NCBI RefSeq assembly: GCF_000971295.1
Contig: NZ_LANJ01000020.1
Span: 1-64,000, forward strand
Origin: Devosia epidermidihirudinis
GTDB lineage: Bacteria; Pseudomonadota; Alphaproteobacteria; Rhizobiales; Devosiaceae
Length of the DNA: 64,000 nucleotides
Direction: 5' to 3'
In this document: positions 16,380 through 25,719 of the stretch, in pieces
Layout: every line of letters starts with the position of its first letter
Numbering within the stretch: position 1 is the first letter of the stretch
Notes under the pieces: model-generated
What the model saw: only the letters and a program-made list of their open reading frames with translations
The model's database searches: none
What the model was told of the DNA's origin: nothing
Position numbers and translations under genes: made by a program

Positions 16380-17144
16380 TCAGCTGTTGGTGGGCAATGT
16401 CCTGCCCAGAAACGCAAGGGTTGCCGCCTTGAACTTGGCATCGCCCGTCGCGCGCATGTGATCGCGCTTGGGAATAACGAAAGCCTCGGCATCAGGAAGC
16501 AACTCGGCCAGGGGCTCGGGCGCCCCCGCCATCACGTCGGCCTCCCCCACCGCAACCAGCACGGGCACATTGATGCGCCGCACATCGGCGCGTGCCATCG
16601 GCTGGCGCGACGTCTCCATGCAGGCAGCCAGCGCCTCTCGGTCGGCTCCGGTGTGCTCGGCAAAGATGCGGAATTGGCGCGCCGTGGGATGGGTCAGGCC
16701 ATCCAGAGAAGGCGCACGAAGTCCCGAGATGATATCATTGCCATCGCTGAGGCCGTTGATGAGGTTCAGCCCCATGCCGCCGAAAATGGCGCAGACGACG
16801 CGCTCCTCATGCTCGAAGGCCATGAAGGCCGCGATCCTCGCGCCCATGGAATAGCCCAGAAGCGCAGCCTTCTCGATGCCGAGGTGATCAAGCAGCGCCA
16901 CCGCATCGCGTGCCATGTCGGTGGGATAGTATTGATCGGGATCGTAGGGCTTGTCAGAAGCGCCATGGCCGCGATTATCCAGAACAATGGCCTGGTACCC
17001 TGCCCCGGTCAGCGTTTCGACCCAACCAGTGTCGATCCAATTGACCTTGCCGCTCGAGGCAAAGCCGTGGATGCATAGCACGGGCGGGCCCTCGCCGAAC
17101 ACATCATAGGCCAGCGTCAAACCATCGGATTGAAAAGTGGGCAT
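16380..17144 (-). CDS. Alpha/beta-fold hydrolase
   Basis: A 254-residue hydrolase with oxyanion region LCIHGFASS, nucleophile elbow GYSMGAR, acid in VGEADVMAG and histidine in KRDHMRAT. The set VLDNRGHGASDKP is typical of haloperoxidase/esterase-like members. The substrate is unknown. It begins at ATG 17144, with a 23-residue upstream extension judged unlikely, and lies upstream of cysE in the same direction with an 84-base gap. Confidence 0.88.
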   Translation of the reverse strand: MPTFQSDGLTLAYDVFGEGPPVLCIHGFASSGKVNWIDTGWVETLTGAGYQAIVLDNRGHGASDKPYDPDQYYPTDMARDAVALLDHLGIEKAALLGYSMGARIAAFMAFEHEERVVCAIFGGMGLNLINGLSDGNDIISGLRAPSLDGLTHPTARQFRIFAEHTGADREALAACMETSRQPMARADVRRINVPVLVAVGEADVMAGAPEPLAELLPDAEAFVIPKRDHMRATGDAKFKAATLAFLGRTLPTNS

Positions 17145-17295
17145 CTGTCTCACCGTTTTGCGCGAGCATCGGACTATCAAACCCGCTTTTGCGGGAATGG
17201 CAGCGTAAATCAATAGGCGATTGCATGTCCCTGCCGCCTTCCATTGAGTTCCGCCATCTATTATGGTCCGGCCAAATCAAACAGGTTTTTGTCTC

Positions 17296-17541
17296 ATGGC
17301 ACACGGCACCACGCCCCACTTCCACAATACCGAAGGCCTTCGTCAGATCGAGGTCGGGTCCAAGGAATTCCAGTGCGTTGGTGCGCTGCCGCCGTTTGAC
17401 CACCCGCATGTCTATATCGACATGGGCAAGGACAATGACGTGGTCTGCCCCTATTGTTCGACGCATTATGTGTTCAACGGCGACCTTGCGGCTGGCACCT
17501 CCAATCCGCTTTCGGCCATTTATCACGCCGACGCTGCCTGA
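17296..17541 (+). CDS. Zinc-finger protein of the NDUFS6 / zf-CHCC type
   Basis: An 81-residue protein related to the small complex I accessory subunit NDUFS6. The expected zinc ligands are visible: EFQCVG, then DHPHVYIDMG and VCPYCSTHY (C-x2-C). It is widespread as a stand-alone gene in alphaproteobacteria. It ends 9 bases before the FAD monooxygenase gene and may be cotranscribed with it. Confidence 0.9.
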   Translation: MAHGTTPHFHNTEGLRQIEVGSKEFQCVGALPPFDHPHVYIDMGKDNDVVCPYCSTHYVFNGDLAAGTSNPLSAIYHADAA

Positions 17542-17550
17542 GACTGATCC

Positions 17551-18741
17551 ATGCCCGGTTCGGGCCGCACATTCTATATCGTTGGCGCGGGCATCTCAGG
17601 CCTGACACTGGCATTGGCGCTGGCGCGTTTTGGCGCCTCCGTCATGGTGCTGGAACGGAGCCCGGTTCTCTCCGAGTTTGGTGCCGGCCTGCAGGTTGGC
17701 CCCAATGCCCGCTGCATTCTTGATAGGCTGGGGCTCGATGAAGCCCTTACTGCGACCGGCCTTGAGCCCGTTGGCATCGATATCTACCCCTTCGGCAGCA
17801 CACATCCGCTGGTGACCATGGAGCTGGGCGCTGTAATGAGCGACCGCTTCGGCGCCGCCTATAGCGTCATGCACCGCGCCGATCTTGCCGACGCGCTCTA
17901 TAAAGCTACCCGCCGCTTCGCCAATATCGACATCCAGTTCGGCGTACGGGCGTGGGACGCGACTTCCAATAGCCGTGGCGTGTCGCTGACTATTGAGGAC
18001 AGCCAGGGTCAGACCCGCAAAGCCCGCGCCTCGGCGCTGATCGGTGCGGATGGCGTACACTCCCTAACCCGCACCAACCTGCTGAGCGGCCCGCCCGCGC
18101 AATATCGCCACCGCGCCGCATGGCGCACGCTGCTGCCCTATGCCTCGCTGGCCGGACAGATCGAGCTCGACCGCGTCTCGGTGCTGTTCGGACCGGGCTA
18201 TCACATGGTCTGCTACCCGCTGCCACATCGTCGCCAAGTCAACATTGCCCTGTTCGCAAAGGCCCCATCGGCCGGCGCAGAAACCGGTACGCGGCCCAAT
18301 CTACCGACAACCGGAAAGCGCAGCCCGCGGATCGACGTCATCCTCGCCGCTGCTGGCGATAGCTGGACGCCCTGGCCGCTCTATACGGTGGACGCGCCTA
18401 GTTGGCGCAACGGCAATATCGGCATCATTGGCGACGCCGCCCATGCCATGGTCCCATTCCAGGCCCAGGGCGCGGCTATGGGCATTGAGGATGCGGCTGT
18501 GCTCGCGCCGCTGCTGGTCAACGAGAAAACCGCCGAAGCCGCTTTTGCCCGGTACGAAGCCATCCGCCGTCCCCGCGTCGCGCGTGTCGCCAAGACCTCG
18601 CTATCGAATGGCGCCATCTTTCATATGCGCTGGCCGCTGAGCATTGCCCGCAATCTGGGCATCCGCGCGCAGGGCAAACAGGGCCACCTCAAGCGCCTTG
18701 CATGGCTGTATGGACACGATGCCGGCAACACCGAGACATGA
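17551..18741 (+). CDS. FAD-dependent monooxygenase (salicylate hydroxylase/UbiH type)
   Basis: A 396-residue group A flavoprotein hydroxylase. The Rossmann FAD motif is at the N-terminus (IVGAGISGLTLALAL), the DG motif at SALIGADGVHSLTR and the GD motif at IIGDAAHAMVPFQAQGAAMGIEDA. These enzymes use NAD(P)H and oxygen to hydroxylate aromatic or quinone-like substrates; the substrate here is not clear. It follows the zinc-finger gene closely. Confidence 0.9.
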   Translation: MPGSGRTFYIVGAGISGLTLALALARFGASVMVLERSPVLSEFGAGLQVGPNARCILDRLGLDEALTATGLEPVGIDIYPFGSTHPLVTMELGAVMSDRFGAAYSVMHRADLADALYKATRRFANIDIQFGVRAWDATSNSRGVSLTIEDSQGQTRKARASALIGADGVHSLTRTNLLSGPPAQYRHRAAWRTLLPYASLAGQIELDRVSVLFGPGYHMVCYPLPHRRQVNIALFAKAPSAGAETGTRPNLPTTGKRSPRIDVILAAAGDSWTPWPLYTVDAPSWRNGNIGIIGDAAHAMVPFQAQGAAMGIEDAAVLAPLLVNEKTAEAAFARYEAIRRPRVARVAKTSLSNGAIFHMRWPLSIARNLGIRAQGKQGHLKRLAWLYGHDAGNTET

Positions 18742-18913
18742 ATCGGGATATGAAGCAGTCACGCCAAGTGATTCAACCGGCGAACTTTTTCCCGAGCTGA
18801 GGCGTTTCAGCTTGCCGCACCCTACCCGTTCGGCCTTGCTTTGGCCGACTGGCCTGTGTCAACTGCGAGACGAGCCTACGGCCCGTCCAGATTCAAAAGG
18901 TTAGCGCCCAAGT

Positions 18914-20257
18914 ATGCAAGCTGCGGCCCGTTCCCGCCTGACACTGACCTGTATCCTGGTGACGATCCTGCTCGATATGATCGGCGTGGGCATCATCGTG
19001 CCTGTGCTGCCCGAGCTGCTCGAAGAGCTGACCGGTGGCAGTGTGGCCGATGCAGCCGTCATCGGCGGCTATCTGGTTTTCACCTATGCTTTCATGCAGT
19101 TCGTGTTCTCGCCGGTCCTTGGCAACCTGTCGGATCGCTTCGGCCGCCGCCCGGTTTTGCTGTGTTCGCTGCTCGGCTTGACCTTCGATTACCTGATGAT
19201 GTCGATCGCTCCGGTGGTCTGGTATCTGTTCATCGGCCGCATCATTGCGGGCGTGGCTGGCGCCGCTGTGGCGACCGCAACCGCCTACATGGCCGACATC
19301 ACGCCACCCCATAAGCGCACCCAGCGCTTCGGCCTGATCGGCGCCGCTTTCGGCCTCGGCTTCATCATCGGCCCCGTCATCGGCGGCGAGCTTGGTGAAC
19401 ATGGCCCCCGCGTGCCTTTCTATGCCGCAGCCGGCCTGGCCTTCGCCAACTTCCTCTTCGGCCTCTTTGTGCTGCCCGAAAGCCTGCCCAAGCATTCGCG
19501 CCGCAAGTTCGACATTCGCCGCGCCAATCCCTTTGGCGCCGTGATCGCGCTGCGTCAGTATCCCGTGGTCCTGTGGCTGCTCGCCGTGCTGCTCTGCTTC
19601 TCGCTGGCCGCGCAGGCGCTGCCGACAGTGTTCAGCTACTTCACCGTGGAAGTCTTCCAGTTCACCTCGTCCAATATCGGTCGCGCATTGGGAGCCTTCG
19701 GCATCGGCTTTGCCATCTGTCAGGCCTTTCTCGTTGGGCCAATGGTCAAGCGCGTCGGCGAGCCGCCTGTGGCCATTCTGGGCCTGTTGGCGGCCATCGT
19801 GGCCTTTGTCGGCGTCGCGTTCACTTCGGAGGTTTTCTACCTCTACGTCTTCATCATGGTCGGCGCGGTCAGCGGCCTTGCGGCTCCCGCCATCAATGGC
19901 GTGCTGTCGCGTCAGGTACCCGACAATGCCCAAGGCGAGTTGCAGGGTGCGGTGAACGCCGCCAACTCGCTGGCGACCATTATTGGCCCCCTGGTGGCCA
20001 CCCAGATCTTCTCCTACTTCACCTCGGCTCCGGCCTCCCCCGGCTATTTCCCCGGTGCGCCCTTCCTTGCAGCGGCCATCTGCGTCACCCTGGCGCTGGT
20101 GATCTTCTCGGTTGCAGCATGGCGGTTCGAGCTGAGCCATCGCCCGAGCATTGCCAACAAGCCTGTGGTGCCCGACATGGCGCCTCCCGGCCAGATCCGC
20201 GTGCCGCCCATAGACGAGGACGACGACGAACCCAATGCAAATCCGACCCGCTACTGA
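18914..20257 (+). CDS. MFS transporter, TetA/DHA1 type
   Basis: A 447-residue 12-helix permease. The first helix DMIGVGIIVPVLPEL and motif A GNLSDRFGRRPVLL are typical of the TetA (TCR) group of drug:proton antiporters; motif C-like glycines occur in AAFGLGFIIGPVIGG. The C-terminal cytoplasmic tail is acidic (IDEDDDE). Likely an exporter, substrate unknown. Its 3' end overlaps the next gene by 23 bases, so the two are cotranscribed. Confidence 0.9.
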   Translation: MQAAARSRLTLTCILVTILLDMIGVGIIVPVLPELLEELTGGSVADAAVIGGYLVFTYAFMQFVFSPVLGNLSDRFGRRPVLLCSLLGLTFDYLMMSIAPVVWYLFIGRIIAGVAGAAVATATAYMADITPPHKRTQRFGLIGAAFGLGFIIGPVIGGELGEHGPRVPFYAAAGLAFANFLFGLFVLPESLPKHSRRKFDIRRANPFGAVIALRQYPVVLWLLAVLLCFSLAAQALPTVFSYFTVEVFQFTSSNIGRALGAFGIGFAICQAFLVGPMVKRVGEPPVAILGLLAAIVAFVGVAFTSEVFYLYVFIMVGAVSGLAAPAINGVLSRQVPDNAQGELQGAVNAANSLATIIGPLVATQIFSYFTSAPASPGYFPGAPFLAAAICVTLALVIFSVAAWRFELSHRPSIANKPVVPDMAPPGQIRVPPIDEDDDEPNANPTRY

Positions 20258-20720
20258 AGCCGATCACGCTGCCGTTCTGGCCATTGTCGCGCCCACCCTC
20301 AAGGCGGGCGAGACCTACGCCATGCGACGCGACTTCAGCGATGCGGAGACGCTGGATTATTGGTTTGGCCCGACCCATGAAGTCTTCGTCGCAGAAGACG
20401 ATGGCGTTATCCTGGGCACCTACTACCTGATGGCCAACCAGCAGGGCGGCGGCGCTCACGTCGCCAATTGCGGATATATGACTGCACCGGCCGCACAGGG
20501 CAAAGGCATTGCCCGCGCCATGTGCGAACACTCGCTGATCCGCGCCAAAGAGCGCGGATTCAGGGCGATGCAGTTCAATCATGTCGTTTCGACAAACGGG
20601 CGCGCCGTCGCCCTGTGGCAGAAGCTGGGCTTTGATATCGTCGGCACCCTGCCGCTGGCCTTCAACCACCCGGTGAACGGCTATGTGGACAGCTACGTGA
20701 TGTTCCGCGCTCTATCGTGA
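20235..20720 (+). CDS. GNAT family N-acetyltransferase
   Basis: A 161-residue single-domain acetyltransferase. The acetyl-CoA loop is at AAQGKGIARAMCEHSL (Q/RxxGxG/A form) and the last motif at VSTNGRAVALWQKLGFDIVG. It overlaps the end of the MFS transporter gene by 23 bases. An exporter next to an acetylase suggests handling of the same toxic amine or drug, but no substrate can be named. Confidence 0.9.
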   Translation: MQIRPATEADHAAVLAIVAPTLKAGETYAMRRDFSDAETLDYWFGPTHEVFVAEDDGVILGTYYLMANQQGGGAHVANCGYMTAPAAQGKGIARAMCEHSLIRAKERGFRAMQFNHVVSTNGRAVALWQKLGFDIVGTLPLAFNHPVNGYVDSYVMFRALS

Positions 20721-20850
20721 TTTATACGGATGTAATTGCTTAACCTCATTGGCAGCAAAAGCGTTCGTACGAGTGCGCGGACCTCAAAATTAAAGCCGCT
20801 TTTACGATGCTGGCCGGAGAACAGGGTGTTGCTACGCCAGAGTTTTCCCG

Positions 20851-23259
20851 ATGCAAACCGTTCTAGAGACGCTTTTTTTCAAGCATAACCTCCAGCTTGT
20901 CGCGCTTGCGGCGCTGATTTGTGCGCTTTCGTCCTTTGCAGGCATGAGCCTGCTCAACCACGCGCGCCGGGCCTCTGGCTCGATCAGGACTGCGTGGCTG
21001 GCCGTGGCGGCCGTGTCAGTTGGCTTCGGTATCTGGTCGACCCACTTCGTGGCAATGCTGGCCTTCTCCGTCGGTATGCCCACCGGCTACGAGCTAGTGA
21101 CCACCGTCGGCTCTCTGCTCATCGCGATCTCTCTGGTCGGTAGCGGGTTTCTGTGGGCTGCCATTGGGACCCGTCGCGCCGATGCTGCCCTTGGTGGCGC
21201 CATCGCTGGCATTGGCATTGCGGCGATGCACTATGTGGGCATGTCGGCCCTGCGGATCGGTGGCGAAATCGACTGGAGCGGCTCGCTGGTATCGGCGTCG
21301 CTCATTCTCGGTATTTCTCTCGGCGCACTAGCGCTCTATGTGGGCCTTTATGGCACCTCCGTCCGTTGGCGTCTGGCTGGCGCGGGTATCATGACCCTGG
21401 CCATCTGCTCCATGCACTTCACGGGCATGGGCGCTGCCGGGCTGGAGAATTGCTATCCAGTGGTCACCGCCAGCGATGCGACACCGGAAAACCTGTCCAT
21501 TGGCGTGGCCGTCTCCAGCATTCTCATCCTCGTCGCCGCCCTTGGCGCCGTCTTCCTCGACATCCGCGAACAGCGCCGCACCGCGCTGGAAGGCAACCGC
21601 ATGCGCGGCCTCGCCGATGCTGCCGTGGAAGGGCTTGTGGTCTGCGACGCCCAGACAATCGTCACCGTCAATTCCAGCTTCCTCGACCTCGTCGGCCGCA
21701 AAGGCGATGACCTCGCAGGCCAGTCGCTATCGCGCTTTTTCAACCTCGCCACCTGCGTCGCCATCACCGCGCGCCCCGGCGTTTCTGTTGAAGCCGATAT
21801 GACCATCGACGGCGGCAAGACCATTCCGGTCGAAGTCATCATGCGCCGCGTCGACTTCGGTGGCCGCGAGCACAATGCCATTGCCGTACGCGACCTCAGC
21901 GCGCGCCGTATCGCCGAGCAGCACATTCGCTTCCTTGCGCATCACGACGCCCTGACGGGCCTGCCCAACCGCGCCAGCTTCAACCGCGACCTCGACAGCG
22001 AGATCGCCCATGCGACCCGCCACGACCAGACCTTTGCAGTGCTCTGCCTCGATCTGGACCGTTTCAAAGAGGTCAACGACCTGTTTGGCCACCCTGTGGG
22101 CGACCTGCTGCTGCAGCGCGTATCACGCGCCCTGCAGAAAGCGCTGAACGATGACTGCGTCGCGGCCCGCCTGGGCGGTGATGAGTTTGCCGTGATCATC
22201 CCCAATATCGGGGCCCCGGAACGCGCCGGCCGGATCGCAGAAGACATCCTCGATGGCTTCCGGGCCGCCAACAATGAAAGCCCGGAAAGCGCGGCGATCG
22301 CCGCCAGCATCGGCATCGCGATCTTCCCGGACAATGCCGTTGATGCGCAGCACCTGATGACCCACGCCGATACCGCGCTTTATCGCGCCAAGCATGATGG
22401 CCGTGGCATCTATCGCTATTTCGAAGCCGAGATGGGCGCCAAGGTGCGCGAGCGCCGCCTGCTGGAAAATGACCTGCGTCATGCCATCTCCCGCAATCAG
22501 CTGCGTCTGGTCTATCAGCCACAGATCGACATCAAGAGCGGTGACGTCAGCGGCTTTGAGGCTCTGGTGCGTTGGGAACACCCCGAGAAGGGTGCCATTC
22601 CGCCAAGCGATTTCATCCCGATTGCCGAAGAAAGCGGGCTGATCCTGCAGATCGGCGAATGGGTGATGCGTCAGGCTTGCGCCGACGCCGCCACCTGGGC
22701 CAACCCGCTCTCGATTGCTGTCAACGTCTCGGCTGTGCAGATGCAGAACGCGGGCCTCTCCATGATGATCATGCAGACCCTGTCGCAGACTGGCCTGTCC
22801 CCTGCCCGCCTCGAAATCGAGATCACCGAAACAGCGCTGATCCGCGACATGAACCGCGCGCTCCACACCCTGCGCCAGATCAAGGCCCTGGGCGTGCGCG
22901 TGGCGATGGACGATTTCGGCACCGGCTATTCCTCACTGGCCAACCTGCGCGCCTTCTCCTTCGACAAGATCAAGATCGACGGCTCGTTCATCAAGTCGGT
23001 GGACAGCAATGAGCAATCAGCCGCCATCGTGCGCGCCGTGCTGGGGCTGGGAGCAGGTCTCAATCTGCCCGTGGTTGCCGAGGGCATCGAGCGCATTGAG
23101 GAGCTCAATTTCCTGCGCGACGAAACCTGCGCCGAAGCCCAAGGCTTCCTGCTCAGCCGTCCTGCAGAAATCGAGACCTTCGCCGAAATTACCAGCGGCA
23201 CGACGCGCCGTCTGCCCTGTGCCGAACGAGACCGGGCCGACGTCAAACTGGCCAGTTAG
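20851..23259 (+). CDS. MHYT-PAS-GGDEF-EAL cyclic-di-GMP signalling protein
   Basis: An 802-residue integral membrane protein. Residues 1-240 form a seven-helix MHYT sensor with three copies of the motif (STHFVAM at 63, MHYVGM at 126, MHFTGM at 188), proposed to bind copper and sense oxygen, CO or NO. A PAS domain spans about 250-350. The GGDEF domain has an intact LGGDEF (441-446). The EAL domain keeps EAL (570-572), EITE (657), DDFGTGYSSL (687) and the late VAEGIE. Both catalytic sites look complete, so it could make or break down cyclic-di-GMP. It stands alone and ends at a two-way terminator. Confidence 0.95.
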   Translation: MQTVLETLFFKHNLQLVALAALICALSSFAGMSLLNHARRASGSIRTAWLAVAAVSVGFGIWSTHFVAMLAFSVGMPTGYELVTTVGSLLIAISLVGSGFLWAAIGTRRADAALGGAIAGIGIAAMHYVGMSALRIGGEIDWSGSLVSASLILGISLGALALYVGLYGTSVRWRLAGAGIMTLAICSMHFTGMGAAGLENCYPVVTASDATPENLSIGVAVSSILILVAALGAVFLDIREQRRTALEGNRMRGLADAAVEGLVVCDAQTIVTVNSSFLDLVGRKGDDLAGQSLSRFFNLATCVAITARPGVSVEADMTIDGGKTIPVEVIMRRVDFGGREHNAIAVRDLSARRIAEQHIRFLAHHDALTGLPNRASFNRDLDSEIAHATRHDQTFAVLCLDLDRFKEVNDLFGHPVGDLLLQRVSRALQKALNDDCVAARLGGDEFAVIIPNIGAPERAGRIAEDILDGFRAANNESPESAAIAASIGIAIFPDNAVDAQHLMTHADTALYRAKHDGRGIYRYFEAEMGAKVRERRLLENDLRHAISRNQLRLVYQPQIDIKSGDVSGFEALVRWEHPEKGAIPPSDFIPIAEESGLILQIGEWVMRQACADAATWANPLSIAVNVSAVQMQNAGLSMMIMQTLSQTGLSPARLEIEITETALIRDMNRALHTLRQIKALGVRVAMDDFGTGYSSLANLRAFSFDKIKIDGSFIKSVDSNEQSAAIVRAVLGLGAGLNLPVVAEGIERIEELNFLRDETCAEAQGFLLSRPAEIETFAEITSGTTRRLPCAERDRADVKLAS

Positions 23260-23265
23260 GCAAAC

Positions 23266-23296
23266 AAAAGGGCCCCGCAATCGTGGGGCCCTTTCT
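23266..23296. terminator. Bidirectional rho-independent terminator
   Basis: Stem AAAGGGCCCC / GGGGCCCTTT (23267-23276 and 23285-23294) with an 8-base loop, lying between the convergent MHYT-GGDEF-EAL and gnd genes. A- and T-runs flank both sides, so it can work in both directions. Confidence 0.88.
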
Positions 23297-23317
23297 GATT
23301 CTGCAGGTCGCTGGAGC

Positions 23318-24736
23318 TTACTTGCCCAGCGTAGATGGCCAGGTGCCGTGCAAGTCGGTGCCGCGACCGACGATCTCAAACCCGTGGGCGCCGAAGAAGT
23401 CGCGCTGGCCCTGGATCAGGTTGGCAGTGCCCTGCGCCTGACGATAGCTGTCGAAATAGCTCAGTGCAGCCGACAGGCAGATCATCGGGAATTCGCCAAC
23501 GGCAGCAGCCGCCACGACCTTGCGCAGGCTTGGATGCGCGTCCTTCATGATGGTCACGAAGTCGGGCACAACCAGAAGGTTTGTATTGCCGCCCTTGGCA
23601 TAGGCTGAGCTCATCTGATCGAGGAAGCGCGAGCGGATGATGCAGCCTGCGCGCCAGATCTTGGCGATGGTGGCGAGCGGCAGTGCCCAGCCGTTTTCTT
23701 CCGAAGCCTTGGCGATCACGGCGAAGCCCTGAGCGTAGGAAACGATCTTGCCAGCGAGCAGTGCCTTTTCGAGATCGGCCAGTGTCACGTCGGTCTTGGC
23801 GCGGTTTGGCTTGCCATAGATGGCTTCGGCGGCAACGCGCTCATCCTTGCGCGACGAAATCGAGCGAGCAGCAACTGCGCCTTCGATTGCCGTTGCCGGC
23901 ACGCCCATCTGCTGGGCAACAATTGCGGACCAGACGCCGGTGCCCTTCTGGCCGGCCTTGTCGAGGATCAGATCGACCAGCGGCTTGTTGGTTTCGCCAT
24001 CGACAGCGTCCAGCACGTGGCCGGTGATTTCGATGAGGTAGGAGTTGAGCGGACCCTTGTTCCACTCTTTGAAGACTGCGGCGCAAGCCTTGGCATCCAT
24101 GCCCAGGCCATCGCGCATCACGCCATAGACTTCGGCGATCATCTGCATGTCGCCATATTCGATGCCGTTGTGGATGGTCTTGACGAAGTGGCCAGCGCCG
24201 CCCTCGCCCAGATAAGCGCAGCAGCTTTCGCCGTCGAACTTGGCAGCGATGGCCGTCAGCACGGCTTCGGCATTGTGCCACTGTTCCTTGGAGCCGCCGA
24301 CCATGATGGACGGACCATGGCGCGCGCCTTCTTCACCGCCGGAAACGCCGACGCCGAGATAGCCGATGCCCTTTGGCTTGAGATAGTCGAAGCGGCGCTG
24401 CGTGTCGGTGAAGAGCGAGTTACCGCACTCGATGATCGCGTCGCCCTTTTCCAGGTGCGGCAGAAGCTGCTCGATCATGTCGTCAACGGGCTGTCCCGCC
24501 TTGACCATGATGATGATGGAGCGCGGCGCCTTCACGGTCTGGACGAAATCGGCCAGGTCGTACTTGGCAATGGTCTTGCCATCCAGGCCCTGTTCCTTGG
24601 CCTCGGCGACGAACTCGTCGATGCGCCCGGCAGACCGATTGTGGACAGCGATTGTGTAGCCTTTTTCAGCGATATTGAGGGCCAGGTTCGAGCCCATAAC
24701 CGCCAGGCCAATCAGGCCGATATCCGCAGTCGACAT
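23318..24736 (-). CDS. gnd: 6-phosphogluconate dehydrogenase, decarboxylating
   Basis: A 472-residue enzyme that oxidises 6-phosphogluconate to ribulose 5-phosphate and CO2 with NADP. The N-terminal Rossmann motif GLIGLAVMGSNLALNIAEKG, the conserved GVSGGEEGARHGPSIMVGG and the catalytic HNGIEYGDMQMIAE are all present, and the length matches the long (enterobacterial) form. It is divergent from a gluconate 5-dehydrogenase-like gene and gluconokinase, which would supply its substrate; the shared 198-base gap may hold common control sites. Confidence 0.97.
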   Translation of the reverse strand: MSTADIGLIGLAVMGSNLALNIAEKGYTIAVHNRSAGRIDEFVAEAKEQGLDGKTIAKYDLADFVQTVKAPRSIIIMVKAGQPVDDMIEQLLPHLEKGDAIIECGNSLFTDTQRRFDYLKPKGIGYLGVGVSGGEEGARHGPSIMVGGSKEQWHNAEAVLTAIAAKFDGESCCAYLGEGGAGHFVKTIHNGIEYGDMQMIAEVYGVMRDGLGMDAKACAAVFKEWNKGPLNSYLIEITGHVLDAVDGETNKPLVDLILDKAGQKGTGVWSAIVAQQMGVPATAIEGAVAARSISSRKDERVAAEAIYGKPNRAKTDVTLADLEKALLAGKIVSYAQGFAVIAKASEENGWALPLATIAKIWRAGCIIRSRFLDQMSSAYAKGGNTNLLVVPDFVTIMKDAHPSLRKVVAAAAVGEFPMICLSAALSYFDSYRQAQGTANLIQGQRDFFGAHGFEIVGRGTDLHGTWPSTLGK

Positions 24737-24934
24737 GCAAGCGTCCTTCCGAGGTCTTTAATCCGTCAATCCATGCGCGTAGCGCATACCACGCGCCGGG
24801 ACATGACCACAAACTGCCCCTAGACGGAAGTCGTATTCGGGGAAAAAATCGGCAATTTCCCGGTCATGTATGGCAGATTGCCTTGCTAGCACAATCCCGC
24901 ACCCTTAGAGTCCGCGCAAATTTGGAGAACCTAT

Positions 24935-25705
24935 GTGTCCGCTGCATCGCCATTTGATCTGACCGGCAAGCGGGCTCTCATCACGGGTTCGAGCCGTGGC
25001 CTGGGTTACGCCATGGCAAAAGCGCTCGCCGAAGCGGGCGCATCCATCGTTCTCAATGCGCGCGATAGCGTCGCCCTTGGCGCTGCGGCGCAGGATCTCG
25101 CCGAGACCGGCGCGACGGTGAATGCCGCGGCCTTCGACGTCACCAACCGCGAGAGCATCAACGCGGCGATCAACTATATCGAGGACGATATCGGCCCCAT
25201 CGATATCCTGATCAACAATGCCGGAATGCAGTTCCGCTCCAGTCTCGAGGCCTTCCCGCCCGAGCGCTTTGATCAGGTCATCGCCACCAATCTGACCTCG
25301 GTGTTCAACGTCAGCCAGCCAGTTGCCCGCCAGATGATTTCGCGCGGTGCCGGCAAGATCATCAACATCTGTTCGATGCTCGCCGAAGTCTCTCGTCCAA
25401 CGATCGCGCCCTATGCTGCGACCAAGGCCGCCGTTGCCAATTTCACCCGCGGCATGGCCGTGGATTGGGCCCGCCATGGTCTGAACGTCAATGGCATAGC
25501 GCCGGGCTATTTCGCCACCGAAATGAACGATGCTCTGACCAGGGACGACAAGTTCAATAGCTGGGTCGAGAGCCGCACACCGATGGGCCGCTGGGGCCAG
25601 CCCCATGAACTTGGCGGCGCAGCGGTTTTTCTCGCCTCAGAAGCCGCGCGCTTCGTCAACGGCCACATCCTCTATGTTGATGGTGCCTTCACCGCCACCG
25701 TCTGA
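24935..25705 (+). CDS. SDR oxidoreductase, gluconate 5-dehydrogenase-like
   Basis: A 256-residue short-chain dehydrogenase. It has the TGSSRGLG cofactor motif, the INNAG block, the catalytic serine in INICSMLAE and the YAATK active-site Tyr/Lys. The segment WARHGLNVNGIAPGYFATEMN is typical of gluconate 5-dehydrogenase (Gno/IdnO). The start is GTG at 24935 with GGAG about 8 bases upstream; the ATG two bases earlier is out of frame. Being followed by gluconokinase and divergent to gnd supports a gluconate or ketogluconate role. Confidence 0.87.
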   Translation: MSAASPFDLTGKRALITGSSRGLGYAMAKALAEAGASIVLNARDSVALGAAAQDLAETGATVNAAAFDVTNRESINAAINYIEDDIGPIDILINNAGMQFRSSLEAFPPERFDQVIATNLTSVFNVSQPVARQMISRGAGKIINICSMLAEVSRPTIAPYAATKAAVANFTRGMAVDWARHGLNVNGIAPGYFATEMNDALTRDDKFNSWVESRTPMGRWGQPHELGGAAVFLASEAARFVNGHILYVDGAFTATV

Positions 25706-25719
25706 CCCTGTTGTCTGGA

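Noticed and set aside
18893..20140. 415-codon open frame on the minus strand
   Set aside because: Antisense to the MFS transporter gene, with Gln/Arg/Asp-rich low-complexity text.
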